A stretch of DNA of 64,000 bases from Glaciihabitans sp. INWT7 (GCF_014217685.1 NZ_CP043653.1:124001-188000); one strand, 5' to 3'. Positions 25,410 to 35,968 are shown, counted from the first letter of the stretch. Translations and numbers: made by a program. The notes: generated from the sequence alone by a model not told the origin.

Positions 25410-26254
25410 ACCGGCTTCGCATCAAGCACATGACCGGGTTCCATTACGGCGGCGAGGTCACCGCGAGCTATAACGAGGCGCGGATGCTTCCCACCAGCGG
25501 CGACGGCCAGCTGGTGCTCTACTCCAACCTGGAGATCCTGCCGATCTCGTCCCACCACACCTACGTGGACTACTGGGGAAGCCGGGTCTCGTCGTTCGAG
25601 ATCCTCACCCCGCACAAAGAGCTCTCGTTGACGGCGACCAGCCTCGTCGAGGTGCGGCCACGGGAACATCCCGAGCACTCGCTCACGTGGGCAGACCTCG
25701 CCGTGGCTGCGGAACGCGCCACGGAGTACGTTGAACAGCGCAAGCAGACCAAGCGCACCGATCCTCCGGCAGAAGTTGTCGCCATCGCGAGGGAGATCGC
25801 CGACGGCACGGATGACCCGTGCGCGGCGGCCCTCGCCATCTGCGTGAAGATCGGCGAGAGCGTCGAGTACATGCAGGGTGTCACGGGCGTCCACACGACG
25901 GCCACAGAGGCCTGGGCCCACCGCAAGGGGGTCTGCCAGGACATCGCGCACCTCGCGCTCGGCGCGCTCCGGGCGGTCGGCATCCCGGCCCGCTATGTCT
26001 CCGGCTACCTGCATCCGAAGCCCAACGCCGCGATCGGCGAGACTGTCGCGGGGGAATCCCATGCCTGGGTCGAGTGGTTCTGCGGTGACGAGTGGCGTGG
26101 ATTCGACCCCACGAACCAGATCGACATCGGGGACCGTCACGTGACCGTCGGGCATGGTCGCGACTACAACGACGTGCCCCCGTTGCGCGGCGTCTACGCC
26201 GGCCCGTTCAAGTCCGTGCTGTTCGTGAAGGTCGAGATCACCCGCGAGAGCTGA
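25406..26254 (+). CDS. Transglutaminase-like cysteine peptidase family protein
   Basis: The 282-residue protein has the bacterial N-terminal beta region (YGGEVTASYNEARMLP, with SHHTYVDYWGS) and a C-terminal transglutaminase-like papain fold. The catalytic Cys is in HRKGVCQDIAHLALGALRA, the His in AGESHAWVEWFCG, and the Asp in GFDPTNQIDIGDRHV. The start is GTG, overlapping the alpha-E stop by 4 bp. In this triad it is thought to cleave or trim the product of the ATP-grasp ligase, or to act on a peptide tag. It is probably cytoplasmic, since no signal peptide is visible. Confidence 0.9.
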   Translation: MNRLRIKHMTGFHYGGEVTASYNEARMLPTSGDGQLVLYSNLEILPISSHHTYVDYWGSRVSSFEILTPHKELSLTATSLVEVRPREHPEHSLTWADLAVAAERATEYVEQRKQTKRTDPPAEVVAIAREIADGTDDPCAAALAICVKIGESVEYMQGVTGVHTTATEAWAHRKGVCQDIAHLALGALRAVGIPARYVSGYLHPKPNAAIGETVAGESHAWVEWFCGDEWRGFDPTNQIDIGDRHVTVGHGRDYNDVPPLRGVYAGPFKSVLFVKVEITRES

Positions 26255-26300
26255 TCCGTCCGCGCGAGTGGCACAATGATGGCAGGCCGGGGGGAGCGAC

Positions 26301-28331
26301 GTGCTATCACGTAAGAATGCTGTGACGCTGGTGCGGGCACTCGGCGCACGCCCGCGGTTTGCGATCATCGCGGGCCTTCTCCTTCTCACCTACGTGCTCG
26401 GCACGGCCGCGGTCGTGCTGATGCCCCCCAACTCCCAGACGGCGGCCTGGTGGCCGGCGGCAGGGGCCGGAGTGGTCGCAGTGCTCTGCGCGCGCAAGCA
26501 GAGATGGGCCGTGTCGGCACTCGTCGGGCTGGTCACCGTCGGATCGAACTACGCGGCCGGTCGGCCGTTGCCCCTTTCGATCGCCTTCGGGATCGCCAAC
26601 GCATTCGAGGCCCTTGTGGTCGGCGAGATACTCTCCCGCGGCACCGGTGCGCCGGCACTGGCGCGGATGTCGGACGTCGCCCGCCTTCTGATCGCCACGG
26701 TCGCCGGCGCACTGGTGATCGGGGTGCTGGCCGGCGCCACTGTCGGTGTGCTCGAGGGAGGGCAGGTCGTCGAGACCTTCGTCGCGGTGCTGGCGTCCCA
26801 TGCCGCGGCGGTGATCGTCGTGGTGCCGCCCACGCTGGTCGTGTACGGGGGTGCGGTCGCGCGCAGTCGGCTCGAGCTCGCAGCGCAGATCATCGTCACC
26901 TTCGGCGTCGTCGGCTTCGTGTTCTCACCGGCAAATACCCTCCCTCTCGCCTTCCTCTCGCTGCCGGTGCTGTCGTGGGCGGCCTTCAACTTCAGCTACG
27001 GTTTCGTCATCATCGAGCTGCTCCTGACCGCGGTGCTCACCGTCGAGTTGACGGCGGCCGGGGGTGGCCCGTTCGCTTCGGCGGAGGTTGCGGGTGTGAG
27101 TGTGACCAACCAGATGCTCCAGGTCTTCCTCATCGCCCAAGCCGGCACGATCATCTTCTTAGGGGCGGGACGCCTCGAACGGGAGCGTCTCGCCGAGCAG
27201 GTGCAGACCAGGGGCGAACTGCTGCGCGGCGGTCTCGTCGGCGTGCAGGTGGGGTTGCTCATCCTCCAGTCGATCCGCTTCCCCGAGGTGCGCGTGCTGC
27301 TCGGCAACGATGCCGCCTCCGAGATGCTCGACTGGCCGGCCCTGGCCGGTGAGGTCGACGATCTCGGTCCGGGTGGGATCGTGAGGCTGTCTCGCCGGGA
27401 TCCGGCAACGCAGATCTTCGACGCCTACCGCAAGACCGGGTTGTCGGAGGAGCGCGGTGAGTTCACCACCCGGGTCGGTCGTCGGGTGCAGTACTTCCTC
27501 AGCACCCGCAACTCCGAGTTCGACCAGGGCGTGGTCACCGCACAGTTCGTCGACATCACGGAACGCTACGAGGCCCAGCTGGCGAACCAGAAGGCGCTCG
27601 AACACGAGCAGGAACTCGTCGACCAGCTGCGCGACCTCAACCGTCAGAAAGACGACTTCGTCTCTTCCGTGAGCCACGAGCTCCGCACCCCGATCACCAG
27701 CATTCTCGGGTTCTCCGAGGTCATGGAGGATGCGGTCGCCGAGCCGGAGTTACAGGAGTACGTCTCGGTGATCCAACGCAACGCCCGCCGGCTTGCCGAC
27801 CTGGTCGAGGACCTTCTCGAGCTCGGCAGCATGAGCGCGAGCACCCCGGCGAAGGACTCGAAGGCGGTCGATCTCCACGAGGTCATCCGGGAGTGCGTGC
27901 AGGAGCAGTCCACCATGGCGAAGTCGCGCGGGGTGATCGTCACGACATCGCTCGACCGGCAGTCGCCTTCGGTGGGCTCCGTCTCTCACGACCTCAGCCG
28001 GATCGTGTCGAACATCCTCTCCAATGCCATCAAGTTCTCCCATTCCGGCGGGGAGGTGGATGTCGCGACCTCGTGCACCGAAGAAGAGGTGCAGCTCGTG
28101 ATCAGCGACACCGGACCGGGCATCCCGCCCGAGGACGTCGAGAGGGTGTTCGAGCGTTTCTACCGGTCGCCGGCGGAAGCCCTGCGGGTGATCCCCGGAA
28201 CTGGTCTCGGCCTGCCCATCGTCAAGTCGCTCGTCGAGAGGCACGGCGGTCGCATCGCCCTCACGAGTGACCACGTTGCCGGAGGCACCACGGTGACCGT
28301 CACCATGCCGCGCATGAAGTCCTCGGCCTGA
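26301..28331 (+). CDS. Membrane sensor histidine kinase with MASE1-like sensor domain
   Basis: The 676-residue protein starts at GTG behind GGGGAG. About 280 residues form eight or so transmembrane segments of MASE1 type (QTAAWWPAAGAGVVAVL, NAFEALVVGEIL). A PAS-like cytoplasmic region follows, then a coiled linker (EHEQELVDQLRDLNRQKDDF). The kinase core has H box SSVSHELRTPITSILGFSEV, N box NILSNAIKFSHSGG, G1 VISDTGPGIPPEDVERVFE and G2 GTGLGLPIVKSLVERHGG. No response regulator is adjacent. It starts 46 bp after the transglutaminase gene, so read-through from that operon is possible. The signal sensed is unknown. Confidence 0.88.
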   Translation: MLSRKNAVTLVRALGARPRFAIIAGLLLLTYVLGTAAVVLMPPNSQTAAWWPAAGAGVVAVLCARKQRWAVSALVGLVTVGSNYAAGRPLPLSIAFGIANAFEALVVGEILSRGTGAPALARMSDVARLLIATVAGALVIGVLAGATVGVLEGGQVVETFVAVLASHAAAVIVVVPPTLVVYGGAVARSRLELAAQIIVTFGVVGFVFSPANTLPLAFLSLPVLSWAAFNFSYGFVIIELLLTAVLTVELTAAGGGPFASAEVAGVSVTNQMLQVFLIAQAGTIIFLGAGRLERERLAEQVQTRGELLRGGLVGVQVGLLILQSIRFPEVRVLLGNDAASEMLDWPALAGEVDDLGPGGIVRLSRRDPATQIFDAYRKTGLSEERGEFTTRVGRRVQYFLSTRNSEFDQGVVTAQFVDITERYEAQLANQKALEHEQELVDQLRDLNRQKDDFVSSVSHELRTPITSILGFSEVMEDAVAEPELQEYVSVIQRNARRLADLVEDLLELGSMSASTPAKDSKAVDLHEVIRECVQEQSTMAKSRGVIVTTSLDRQSPSVGSVSHDLSRIVSNILSNAIKFSHSGGEVDVATSCTEEEVQLVISDTGPGIPPEDVERVFERFYRSPAEALRVIPGTGLGLPIVKSLVERHGGRIALTSDHVAGGTTVTVTMPRMKSSA

Positions 28332-28394
28332 CCGCTCTGAAATCCATTGCTGGGCTTCGGCTGCGGCATCCCGGCGGGATCACCCGAGGCGGCG

Positions 28395-29717
28395 TCACCC
28401 CTTCTGAGAGGTGACCTCGGCGGTGACGATCTCCGTCGCAGCGAGATCCTCGGCGGCGAGGTCTGCGGCGCGGCGGCGGCCGTCGTGGGAGAGGCTCAGG
28501 CGCCGATCCGCGTAGTATATGCGCAGGTGGCGATACTTCACGAGCCACAAGAGGCCGACGAGCGTAGCCGCGATTCCGGATGCCGCACCCACGCCGAGGG
28601 CCAAGCGCGGACCGAATTCGTTGGCGACCCAGCCGACGATCGGGGCGCCGATCGGCGTGCCCCCCATGAAGATCGCCATGTAGATCGCCATCACCCTGCC
28701 GCGCAGTCGTTCCGGAGTGGAGAGCTGTACCGCCCCATTGGCGGTGGTCATCATGGTCTGCGCGGCGAGTCCGACGGCGGCGAGAGCGACGGCGAATCCC
28801 CAGTAGTCCGGCATCAGGGCGGCGACGGTCGCCGCGACGCCGAACACCGCGGATGCCGCGAAGAGAAAGCGCAGTCGGGGTTTGTCCCGGCGGGCCGAGA
28901 GCAGCGCGCCGACCACTGAACCGACCGCCATCATTGAAGAGAGCACCCCGAATTCTGCGGCCCCCTTGTGGAAGACGGAGGTCGCCATGGTGGAGATGAA
29001 GATGGGGAAGTTGAGCCCGAAGGTGCCGATCAGGAAGACCATGACCAAAATCACCATGATGTCGGGTCTCGACCGCACGTAACGGAAGCCCTCGAGCAGG
29101 TTTCCCTTCTTCGACGCCGCCCGGGCCGAGCGTTGCAGTTCACCGACCCTCAGGAACATCAGCGACACCAGTACCGCGCCGAAGGACGCGCCGTTTATCA
29201 GGAAGACCCATCCCGCCCCGACCGCGGCGGTGAGCAGTCCCGCGACCGCAGGTCCGATCATCCGCGCCGCGCTGAAGGATGCCGAGTTGAGTGCGACCGC
29301 GTTGGAGAGGTTTGCCCCGCCGACCAGTTGGGAGACGAAGGTCTGCCGGGCGGGAGCATCGAAGGCCGCGACGATGCCGAGCAGAGCGGCGAAGACGTAG
29401 ACGTGCCAGAGCTGCACCGCTCCGGTGACGGTCAGCAGGCCGAGTCCGAGCCCCAGCAGCCCTCCGGCCCCCTGGGTGACCATGAGGATCTTGCGCTGGT
29501 CGAAGCGGTCGGCGACGAGCCCCGTGAGCGGAAGCAGCAGCAGCTGGGGTCCGAACTGCAGTGCCATCACGAATCCCACCGCGGCCGCGTCGTGATCGGT
29601 GAGCTGGGTGAGCACGATCCAGTCCTGGGCGGTGCGCTGCATCCAGGTGCCCACATTGGAGACCAGTGCACCGGCTGCCCAGACGCGGTAATTGAAGCCG
29701 CTCAGCGAGCGGAACAT
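28395..29717 (-). CDS. MFS transporter (probable drug/enterobactin-type exporter)
   Basis: The 440-residue, 12-helix major facilitator starts at the ATG at 29715-29717 (MFRSLSGFNYRVWAAGALVS). Family cues are GTWMQRTAQDWIVL in helix 1-2, the loop LVADRFDQRKILMVTQ, DAPARQTFVSQLVG and STPERLRGRVMAIYMAIFMG, typical of the MFS_3/EntS-like exporters. It begins 5 bp after the MarR gene on the same strand, so the two form a regulator-pump operon. The C-terminal tail is cytoplasmic and charged. The substrate is unknown. Confidence 0.88.
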   Translation of the reverse strand: MFRSLSGFNYRVWAAGALVSNVGTWMQRTAQDWIVLTQLTDHDAAAVGFVMALQFGPQLLLLPLTGLVADRFDQRKILMVTQGAGGLLGLGLGLLTVTGAVQLWHVYVFAALLGIVAAFDAPARQTFVSQLVGGANLSNAVALNSASFSAARMIGPAVAGLLTAAVGAGWVFLINGASFGAVLVSLMFLRVGELQRSARAASKKGNLLEGFRYVRSRPDIMVILVMVFLIGTFGLNFPIFISTMATSVFHKGAAEFGVLSSMMAVGSVVGALLSARRDKPRLRFLFAASAVFGVAATVAALMPDYWGFAVALAAVGLAAQTMMTTANGAVQLSTPERLRGRVMAIYMAIFMGGTPIGAPIVGWVANEFGPRLALGVGAASGIAATLVGLLWLVKYRHLRIYYADRRLSLSHDGRRRAADLAAEDLAATEIVTAEVTSQKG

Positions 29718-29722
29718 CGCAC

Positions 29723-30145
29723 TCAATTGTCGGCCAGGTCCCGCAGGATCGGGGCGACCTGTCTCAGCATCCGCCGCTGCTCGGAGGGCAGGGCGTCGAG
29801 CCGGGTCGTGAACCAGGCATCCCGGCGCCGACGGGTCTCGCTCACGAAGGCCGCCCCGGCCGGCGAGAGGTCCAGGCACACCTTTCGAGCGTCATCCGGC
29901 GCGGTGGCCCGCGTCACCAGGCCGAGCTCGACCAGTGCATTGATGGTGCGATTCATGCTCGGGGGCGTCACGCGCTCGTGCTCGCTCAACGAGCCGAGGC
30001 TCTGCGTTCCGGACTTCGCGAGCGCGAACAGCACCGCACGCTGGCCCTCGGTCACCTCGTCGTCGGCCTGCATGGAGCGGATGCGGCGGGCGAGTCGCTG
30101 GATGGCTAGCCGGAGGTCTTGGTCGTCGGTGGGTTCGTCAGGCAT
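29723..30145 (-). CDS. MarR family transcriptional regulator
   Basis: The 140-residue winged-helix protein has SLGSLSEHERVTPPSMNRTI as recognition region and ELGLVTRATAPDDARKVCLD as the wing. Its length and helical ends fit a MarR dimer. It is followed by the MFS exporter with a 5-bp gap, the usual arrangement of MarR-controlled efflux. A perfect 10-bp inverted repeat 4 bp upstream of its start is the obvious candidate operator, so it should repress itself and the pump until a ligand binds. Confidence 0.88.
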   Translation of the reverse strand: MPDEPTDDQDLRLAIQRLARRIRSMQADDEVTEGQRAVLFALAKSGTQSLGSLSEHERVTPPSMNRTINALVELGLVTRATAPDDARKVCLDLSPAGAAFVSETRRRRDAWFTTRLDALPSEQRRMLRQVAPILRDLADN

Positions 30146-30148
30146 ATT

Positions 30149-30180
30149 TACTTAGCATAGCTTATTAGCCATGCTAAGTA
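30149..30180. promoter_or_regulatory. Palindromic MarR operator candidate
   Basis: TACTTAGCAT and ATGCTAAGTA form a perfect 10-bp inverted repeat around a 12-base A/T-rich centre, just upstream of the marR ATG. The right arm overlaps the stop codon of the upstream oxidoreductase gene. Coordinates are aligned to the neighbouring start and stop codons and could be off by a base or two. Confidence 0.65.
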
Positions 30181-31304
30181 GTGGGCCCGAGGCCACTCCG
30201 GGCGGAGCCCCAGCCGGTGAGCACCTCCGCGACGTCCGCCCGGCCCTCCGCCTCGATCGAGTCGCGATAGGCATCCTCCAGGAGCGCACCGATGAAGACG
30301 CGCTCGCCCCGCCGAGCCGAGAACACCGCGGCCTCCACCATCGCCAGGCTGAGGATGTTGGAATGCACTTCGCCCGAGGGCACCCGCCCGGTGCGGATCG
30401 CGTCGATGAACTCGGCGAGGGATCCGGCGATCGTTTCGAGGCCGGGGTGTGCGTCCGGGGCCTTCGGACTTCTCTCCGCGCTGTCGCCTTCCACCCTCGG
30501 ACTCGTTTCACCGTCCCAGGTCGCGGAACCCCGCGACCCGCTTACCCGCCACGACCCGTTCCACGAGGTCTCGAGCCCCGCACTGCACCAGCTGCCGACG
30601 AAGTTGTACCTCAGGCCACCCTCGAACTCGAAGATCGCGGTCGTGGCGGCATCCCCGGCGTACCAGCTCCAGGCGGGGTTGTAGCTGTCGCAGTAGACGG
30701 AGACCGGATCGGCATCCAGCAGATAGCGGGCCACATCGAAGGCATGGATCGACATGTCGACGAGCAGTGGATGATCCATCGAATCGCGGAATCCGCCGAA
30801 GTGCGGCGCCCTGAAGAACTCGGTGGTGGCGATGCCCACATCCCCCAGCGCCGACAACGACTCCTTGAACTCGGCGAGAACCGGGTAGTAGCGGCGCGAC
30901 TGGCTCGTCATCAGCAGTTGGCCGGACGCTTCGGAGGCCGCCGCGAGCGAGAGCGCCCGGCTCACCGTCGGAGCGATCGGCTTCTCGCAGAGCACGGGGA
31001 GGCCGGCGAACATCGCTTCGGTGTTCACCGGATGATGCGCGCCCGGCACGGTCACATTGACGACGGCCTGGGCCCCGGTCGATTCGACGAGCTCCGACAG
31101 GCTGGCCGCCACCGCGATCTGCGCACGGCCGACCTCGGCGAGAGCACGGCGGGCGGCCTCCAGGTCGAGGTCCACGAGCCCCACGAGTTCGACCTCCGGC
31201 GTGTCGACGAGAAGTTGCAGCCAGACCCGGCCCATGCCTCCCGCGCCGACCTGCACGACGCGCACCGGCGAGCTCGTGTCGCCGAGCGTCGCGAAGACGC
31301 TCAC
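30174..31304 (-). CDS. Gfo/Idh/MocA family oxidoreductase
   Basis: The 376-residue NAD(P)-dependent sugar dehydrogenase-like protein starts at GTG, overlapping the ThuA stop by 4 bp. The N-terminal Rossmann motif is [17 protein letters not shown], followed by [17 protein letters not shown] and the family lysine in [15 protein letters not shown]. The C-terminal sheet domain includes [19 protein letters not shown] with the catalytic-type His. Paired with ThuA it resembles the ThuAB module, which oxidises a glycoside to its 3-keto form. It may process sugars from the mannoside locus. The 3' end overlaps the MarR operator. Confidence 0.85.
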   Translation of the reverse strand: MSVFATLGDTSSPVRVVQVGAGGMGRVWLQLLVDTPEVELVGLVDLDLEAARRALAEVGRAQIAVAASLSELVESTGAQAVVNVTVPGAHHPVNTEAMFAGLPVLCEKPIAPTVSRALSLAAASEASGQLLMTSQSRRYYPVLAEFKESLSALGDVGIATTEFFRAPHFGGFRDSMDHPLLVDMSIHAFDVARYLLDADPVSVYCDSYNPAWSWYAGDAATTAIFEFEGGLRYNFVGSWCSAGLETSWNGSWRVSGSRGSATWDGETSPRVEGDSAERSPKAPDAHPGLETIAGSLAEFIDAIRTGRVPSGEVHSNILSLAMVEAAVFSARRGERVFIGALLEDAYRDSIEAEGRADVAEVLTGWGSARSGLGPTT

Positions 31305-32101
31305 GGCGCCACCGAGCCCTTGATCGCGTTGCCGTCCACATCGAACCGGGGGAAGAACTCACCGCTGTAGACGCGGCTGAGCCGGGGCGGTGTGCGATCT
31401 GGTCTGTCCGTTCGCGCCCATTCGACGCCGTTGGCGATCACGCGACGCACATCGTCGTGGAAGTAGACGGGGTATTCCTGGTCGCCGGGGCTGAAGAAGA
31501 AGATGCGGCCGTGGCCGCGTCTCCACGTGCAGCCGCTGCGGAAGACCTCGCCGCCGCTGAAGGAGCTGATGAAGATCAGTTCGTCGGGCGCAGGGATGTC
31601 GAAGAACTCCCCGTACATCTCCTGCTGCTCGATGATGAGCGGATGCGGCACACCCTGGGCGATCGGATGCGTCGGGTCGACGGTCCACACCAGCTCCCGG
31701 TCGGTCTCTCCCCGCCACCGCAGAGAACACGAGGTGCCCATGAGCTTCTGGAAGATCTTGGAGAAGTGACCGGAGTGAAGCACGACAAGGCCGAGCCCGG
31801 CGAGTACATGGCGATGAACGCGCTCGACGATCTCGTCGGCGACCTCGCCGTGCGCCGCGTGCCCCCACCACACCAGAACGTCGGTGGCGGCGAGCCGCTC
31901 CTCGGTCAGTCCGTGCTCCGGGTCGTCGAGGGTGACCGTCGTGACGACTGCGCGCTCGCCGAGGTTCTCTTCTATCCCCTGCCGGATCGCGCCGTGCATG
32001 CCGTTCGGATAGCGCTGAGCGACCGAAGGTTCGGACTGCTCATGACGGTTTTCACCCCAGACGAGCACGGAGAGTGGCGCGGGTTCGCGGTGAACGGGCA
32101 T
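31301..32101 (-). CDS. ThuA domain-containing protein
   Basis: The 266-residue protein has the ThuA-like class I glutaminase-amidotransferase fold: [70 protein letters not shown] and [18 protein letters not shown]. ThuA proteins accompany Gfo/Idh dehydrogenases in trehalose/maltitol and other keto-glycoside pathways; their biochemical role is little known. The ATG at 32099-32101 follows GAAAGGACTG. It lies 35 bp downstream of the LacI gene and overlaps the dehydrogenase by 4 bp, so LacI-ThuA-Gfo/Idh is one unit. Confidence 0.87.
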   Translation of the reverse strand: MPVHREPAPLSVLVWGENRHEQSEPSVAQRYPNGMHGAIRQGIEENLGERAVVTTVTLDDPEHGLTEERLAATDVLVWWGHAAHGEVADEIVERVHRHVLAGLGLVVLHSGHFSKIFQKLMGTSCSLRWRGETDRELVWTVDPTHPIAQGVPHPLIIEQQEMYGEFFDIPAPDELIFISSFSGGEVFRSGCTWRRGHGRIFFFSPGDQEYPVYFHDDVRRVIANGVEWARTDRPDRTPPRLSRVYSGEFFPRFDVDGNAIKGSVAP

Positions 32102-32136
32102 GCGTGAACAGTCCTTTCGGCGGTGACGGGGTGTTC

Positions 32137-33324
<1,188 letters not shown>

Positions 33325-33332
33325 GCAGCAAC

Positions 33333-33361
33333 AGTAACACCGCAGGGTCGCGACATTGCAA
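33333..33361 (-). promoter_or_regulatory. Candidate promoter of the LacI-ThuA-Gfo/Idh unit
   Basis: On the minus strand TTGCAA (33356-33361) and GTTACT (33333-33338) are spaced by 17 bases. A start near 33326 would make the message leaderless or nearly so at the ATG at 33324. Confidence 0.4.
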
Positions 33362-33362
33362 G

Positions 33363-33378
33363 ATGACAGCGTGGACAT
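33363..33378. promoter_or_regulatory. LacI-type operator-like palindrome, left site
   Basis: The complement reads ATGTCCACGCTGTCAT, matching the right site (33495-33510) at 14 of 16 positions with the CG centre expected for LacI proteins. It abuts the -35 element of the regulator's own promoter. Confidence 0.55.
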
Positions 33379-33494
33379 CTACCGGATTTGTGAGAGCCCC
33401 GTGAAGACGACACGAAACATGTAGGGCCTAGAAATTCGGGAATATTCGCGTTGAACCGCGCTTCACGGGCACATCACGAGTTGGGACCCAATTC

Positions 33495-33510
33495 ATGTCA
33501 ACGCTGACAT
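33495..33510. promoter_or_regulatory. LacI-type operator-like palindrome, right site
   Basis: ATGTCAACGCTGACAT is a near-perfect CG-centred palindrome just upstream of the candidate -35 of the sugar transporter operon. It is 132 bp from the left site, which could allow a looped repressor complex. The rest of the 310-bp gap (33325-33634) holds no other gene that I can see. Confidence 0.6.
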
Positions 33511-33516
33511 TGAGTA

Positions 33517-33545
33517 TTGACGACCGGCGGATACTGGCTTAGCGT
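33517..33545 (+). promoter_or_regulatory. Candidate promoter of the mannoside operon
   Basis: TTGACG (33517-33522) and TAGCGT (33540-33545) are separated by 17 bases. A start near 33552 would leave a leader of about 83 bases before the binding-protein ATG. Confidence 0.45.
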
Positions 33546-33634
33546 CGTCGAGGACGGCGTGCACCACAAACCCGCAGCGCAACTTGGCGACGGCGCTGTC
33601 TCGTCAAGGGCGACATAGATCTGGAGACCAAGAG

Positions 33635-34927
33635 ATGGCAAAGAAGCACATCGTGATCGCGGCAGTGGCGGCATCCGCCCTCCTGCTCGCGGGATGCTCG
33701 ACCGGGGGCGGTGGATCATCCGACGGAACTCCGTCCGGCGAGATCACGGTTCTCACCAACCGCACCGACCTCATCAAAGACAAGACCTACGCCGGTTACA
33801 CCGCGGCATTCGAGAAGATCTATCCCAAGGTCACCGTCAAGGTGCAGGGCATCACCGACTACGAGGGCCAGGTGACCACGCGCCTCAGCACCAAGAACTA
33901 CGGCGACGTGCTCGGCATCCCGTCATCGGTCACCCCCAACCAGCTTCCGCAGTTCTTCGAGCCGCTCGGAGACACGGCGAAGCTGAAGGACACGTACCGG
34001 TTCCTCAATGACAAGTCGTACAAGGGCAAGCAGTACGGTCTTCCGACCTTCGGCAACGCGAACGGAATCCTCTACAACAAGCGGATCTGGAAAGAGGCCG
34101 GCGTCACCAGCCTGCCGAAGACCCCGGACGAGTTCATCGCCGACCTCAAGCTGATCAAGAGCAAGACAGACGCGATTCCGTACTACACCAACTACAAGGA
34201 TGGCTGGCCGCTCAGCAGCTGGCAGGGCCAGCAGGGCTTCTCGGGCAACGCGGATGTCGTGGCCGACCGGGACAAGAACAAGTCCCCCTGGACTCCCGGC
34301 ACGGAGCAGTACACCACCGACGCGCTGCTCTACAGCGTCGTGCACGACGGGCTGAGCGAATCCGACCCGACCACCACCGCGTGGGAAGGATCCAAGGGTC
34401 TGCTCGCGACCGGCAAGGCCGCGACCGCCGTTCTCGGTTCCTGGGCCATCGTGCAGTTCCAGCAGGCTGCCAAGGACGCGGGAGCTGACCCGGCCGACAT
34501 CGGGTTCATGCCGATGCCGTTCCAGACCGACGGCAAGTTCCACTCGAACATCGGCGGAGACGTCAACCTCGCGGTGAACGTGAACTCCAAGAACAAGCCG
34601 GCCGCCCGGGCCTGGGTCGACTGGTTCACCACCAAGTCGACCTTCGCCGCGGACTCCGGAGCGCTCTCGCCGTTGGTCGGATCGAAGAACCCCGCCACAC
34701 TGCAGGACTTCACCGACGCCGACGTGCAGTACGTCGAGCTTAACGCGGCGAAGAATCCGACCCTCGACTCGGACATCTACAACAAGGCGCAGATCGACCT
34801 GTTCGGCATGCTCTACCGCCAGAAGCTGGTCGATATCGCCCGCGGTGCTGCCCCGGGCGATATGAAGTCCTACTTCGCGGACCTCAACAAGCAGTGGGCG
34901 GATGCGCTCGCTAGCGTGAAGTCGTAA
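33635..34927 (+). CDS. CUT1 sugar ABC transporter, substrate-binding lipoprotein
   Basis: The 430-residue extracellular solute-binding protein (family 1) starts at the ATG at 33635 behind GGAG. A signal peptide of about 20 residues ends in the lipobox LLLAGC, then a Gly/Ser linker. The mature domain shows ITVLTNRTDLIKDKTYAGY, YGLPTFGNANGILYNKRIWK and FMPMPFQTDGKFHSNIGGDV. It should deliver an oligosaccharide to the two permeases encoded next. The following beta-mannosidase and GH113-like genes suggest a beta-mannoside ligand, but this is inference from context. Confidence 0.9.
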   Translation: MAKKHIVIAAVAASALLLAGCSTGGGGSSDGTPSGEITVLTNRTDLIKDKTYAGYTAAFEKIYPKVTVKVQGITDYEGQVTTRLSTKNYGDVLGIPSSVTPNQLPQFFEPLGDTAKLKDTYRFLNDKSYKGKQYGLPTFGNANGILYNKRIWKEAGVTSLPKTPDEFIADLKLIKSKTDAIPYYTNYKDGWPLSSWQGQQGFSGNADVVADRDKNKSPWTPGTEQYTTDALLYSVVHDGLSESDPTTTAWEGSKGLLATGKAATAVLGSWAIVQFQQAAKDAGADPADIGFMPMPFQTDGKFHSNIGGDVNLAVNVNSKNKPAARAWVDWFTTKSTFAADSGALSPLVGSKNPATLQDFTDADVQYVELNAAKNPTLDSDIYNKAQIDLFGMLYRQKLVDIARGAAPGDMKSYFADLNKQWADALASVKS

Positions 34928-35005
34928 CGACCGAGCGCCCGCAGTAACGAATTCGACCGACCAACAGAGCAGTTGTGGGGGGATTCCCCCGGAAGGACAG
35001 GCACG

Positions 35006-35968
35006 ATGTCACCAGTGACTGGCACTACCGGGGGAGTCCTCCCCACTGCTGTCGCCCCTCGTGAGGCGGTGGAGAAGAAGACCACTCCACCCCGCAAGGG
35101 GGTGCGGCAGCGCAAGATCACGCCCTACCTGTTCCTGCTCGTCCCTCTCGCGTTCCTGCTCGTGTTCACCTACGTCCCGGCCGTGAACCTGTTCTGGTAC
35201 AGCGTCACGGACTGGGATGGCATCGACCTCACCAAGAACTTCATCGGCATCCAGAACTACATCGACATCTTCACGAAACCGGAATTCCTCCGGGTCTTCG
35301 TCGTCAGCCTGTACTACATCGTGGCGTCGTTCCTGCAGATGGGATTCGCGCTCTACTTCGCGACAGTGCTGAGTTTCAGCACACGCCTCCGTAACCTGTT
35401 CAAGGGCATCCTGTTCTTCCCGACTCTGCTCAACGGCGTGGCCATCGGCCTGATGTTCCTGTACTTCTTCCAGCCCAACGGCACCCTCGACAGCGTGCTC
35501 AAGATCGTCGGCCTGCAGCAGCTCACCGTGCAGTGGCTCGGCAATCCCGACGTGGTGAACATCTCGCTCGCATCGACGTCGATCTGGCGGTACACCGGCC
35601 TCAGCTTCATCCTGTTCCTCGGGGCGATCCAATCCATCCCGGCGTCGCTCTACGAGGCCGCCGACCTGGACGGGGCGAACAAGATCCAACAGTTCCGGTT
35701 CATCATCCTTCCGGGCATCAAACGCATCATCAGCCTCTCGTTCATCCTCGCGATCTCGGGCAGCCTCTCCGTATTCGAGATCCCCTTCATCATCACCGGG
35801 GGCACGAACGGCAGCAGCACCTTCGTGATCAAGACCATCCAGCAGGCCTTCACGTACCGCCAGGTGGGGCTCGCGTCTGCCATGGCCGTCGTGCTGCTGA
35901 TCATCGTGCTGATCGTGACGTACATCCAACGAAAACTGGTTCCGGACGACGAGGTGAACCTCACATGA
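35006..35968 (+). CDS. CUT1 sugar ABC transporter permease (MalF-like)
   Basis: The 320-residue membrane protein has six or so helices after a cytoplasmic basic N-terminus. The EAA-type coupling loop is YEAADLDGANKIQQFRFIIL, the contact site for the ATPase. The ATG at 35006 follows GGAAGGA; an earlier GTG in the same frame overlaps a short GGGGG-ATT-CCCCC hairpin and is less likely. It overlaps the next permease by 4 bp. No ATPase gene is in this operon. Confidence 0.9.
   Translation: MSPVTGTTGGVLPTAVAPREAVEKKTTPPRKGVRQRKITPYLFLLVPLAFLLVFTYVPAVNLFWYSVTDWDGIDLTKNFIGIQNYIDIFTKPEFLRVFVVSLYYIVASFLQMGFALYFATVLSFSTRLRNLFKGILFFPTLLNGVAIGLMFLYFFQPNGTLDSVLKIVGLQQLTVQWLGNPDVVNISLASTSIWRYTGLSFILFLGAIQSIPASLYEAADLDGANKIQQFRFIILPGIKRIISLSFILAISGSLSVFEIPFIITGGTNGSSTFVIKTIQQAFTYRQVGLASAMAVVLLIIVLIVTYIQRKLVPDDEVNLT

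Noticed and set aside
28332-28394. Terminator between the histidine kinase and MFS genes
   Set aside because: Only a 6-bp ATCCCG/CGGGAT pairing with almost no loop is present, too weak to call.
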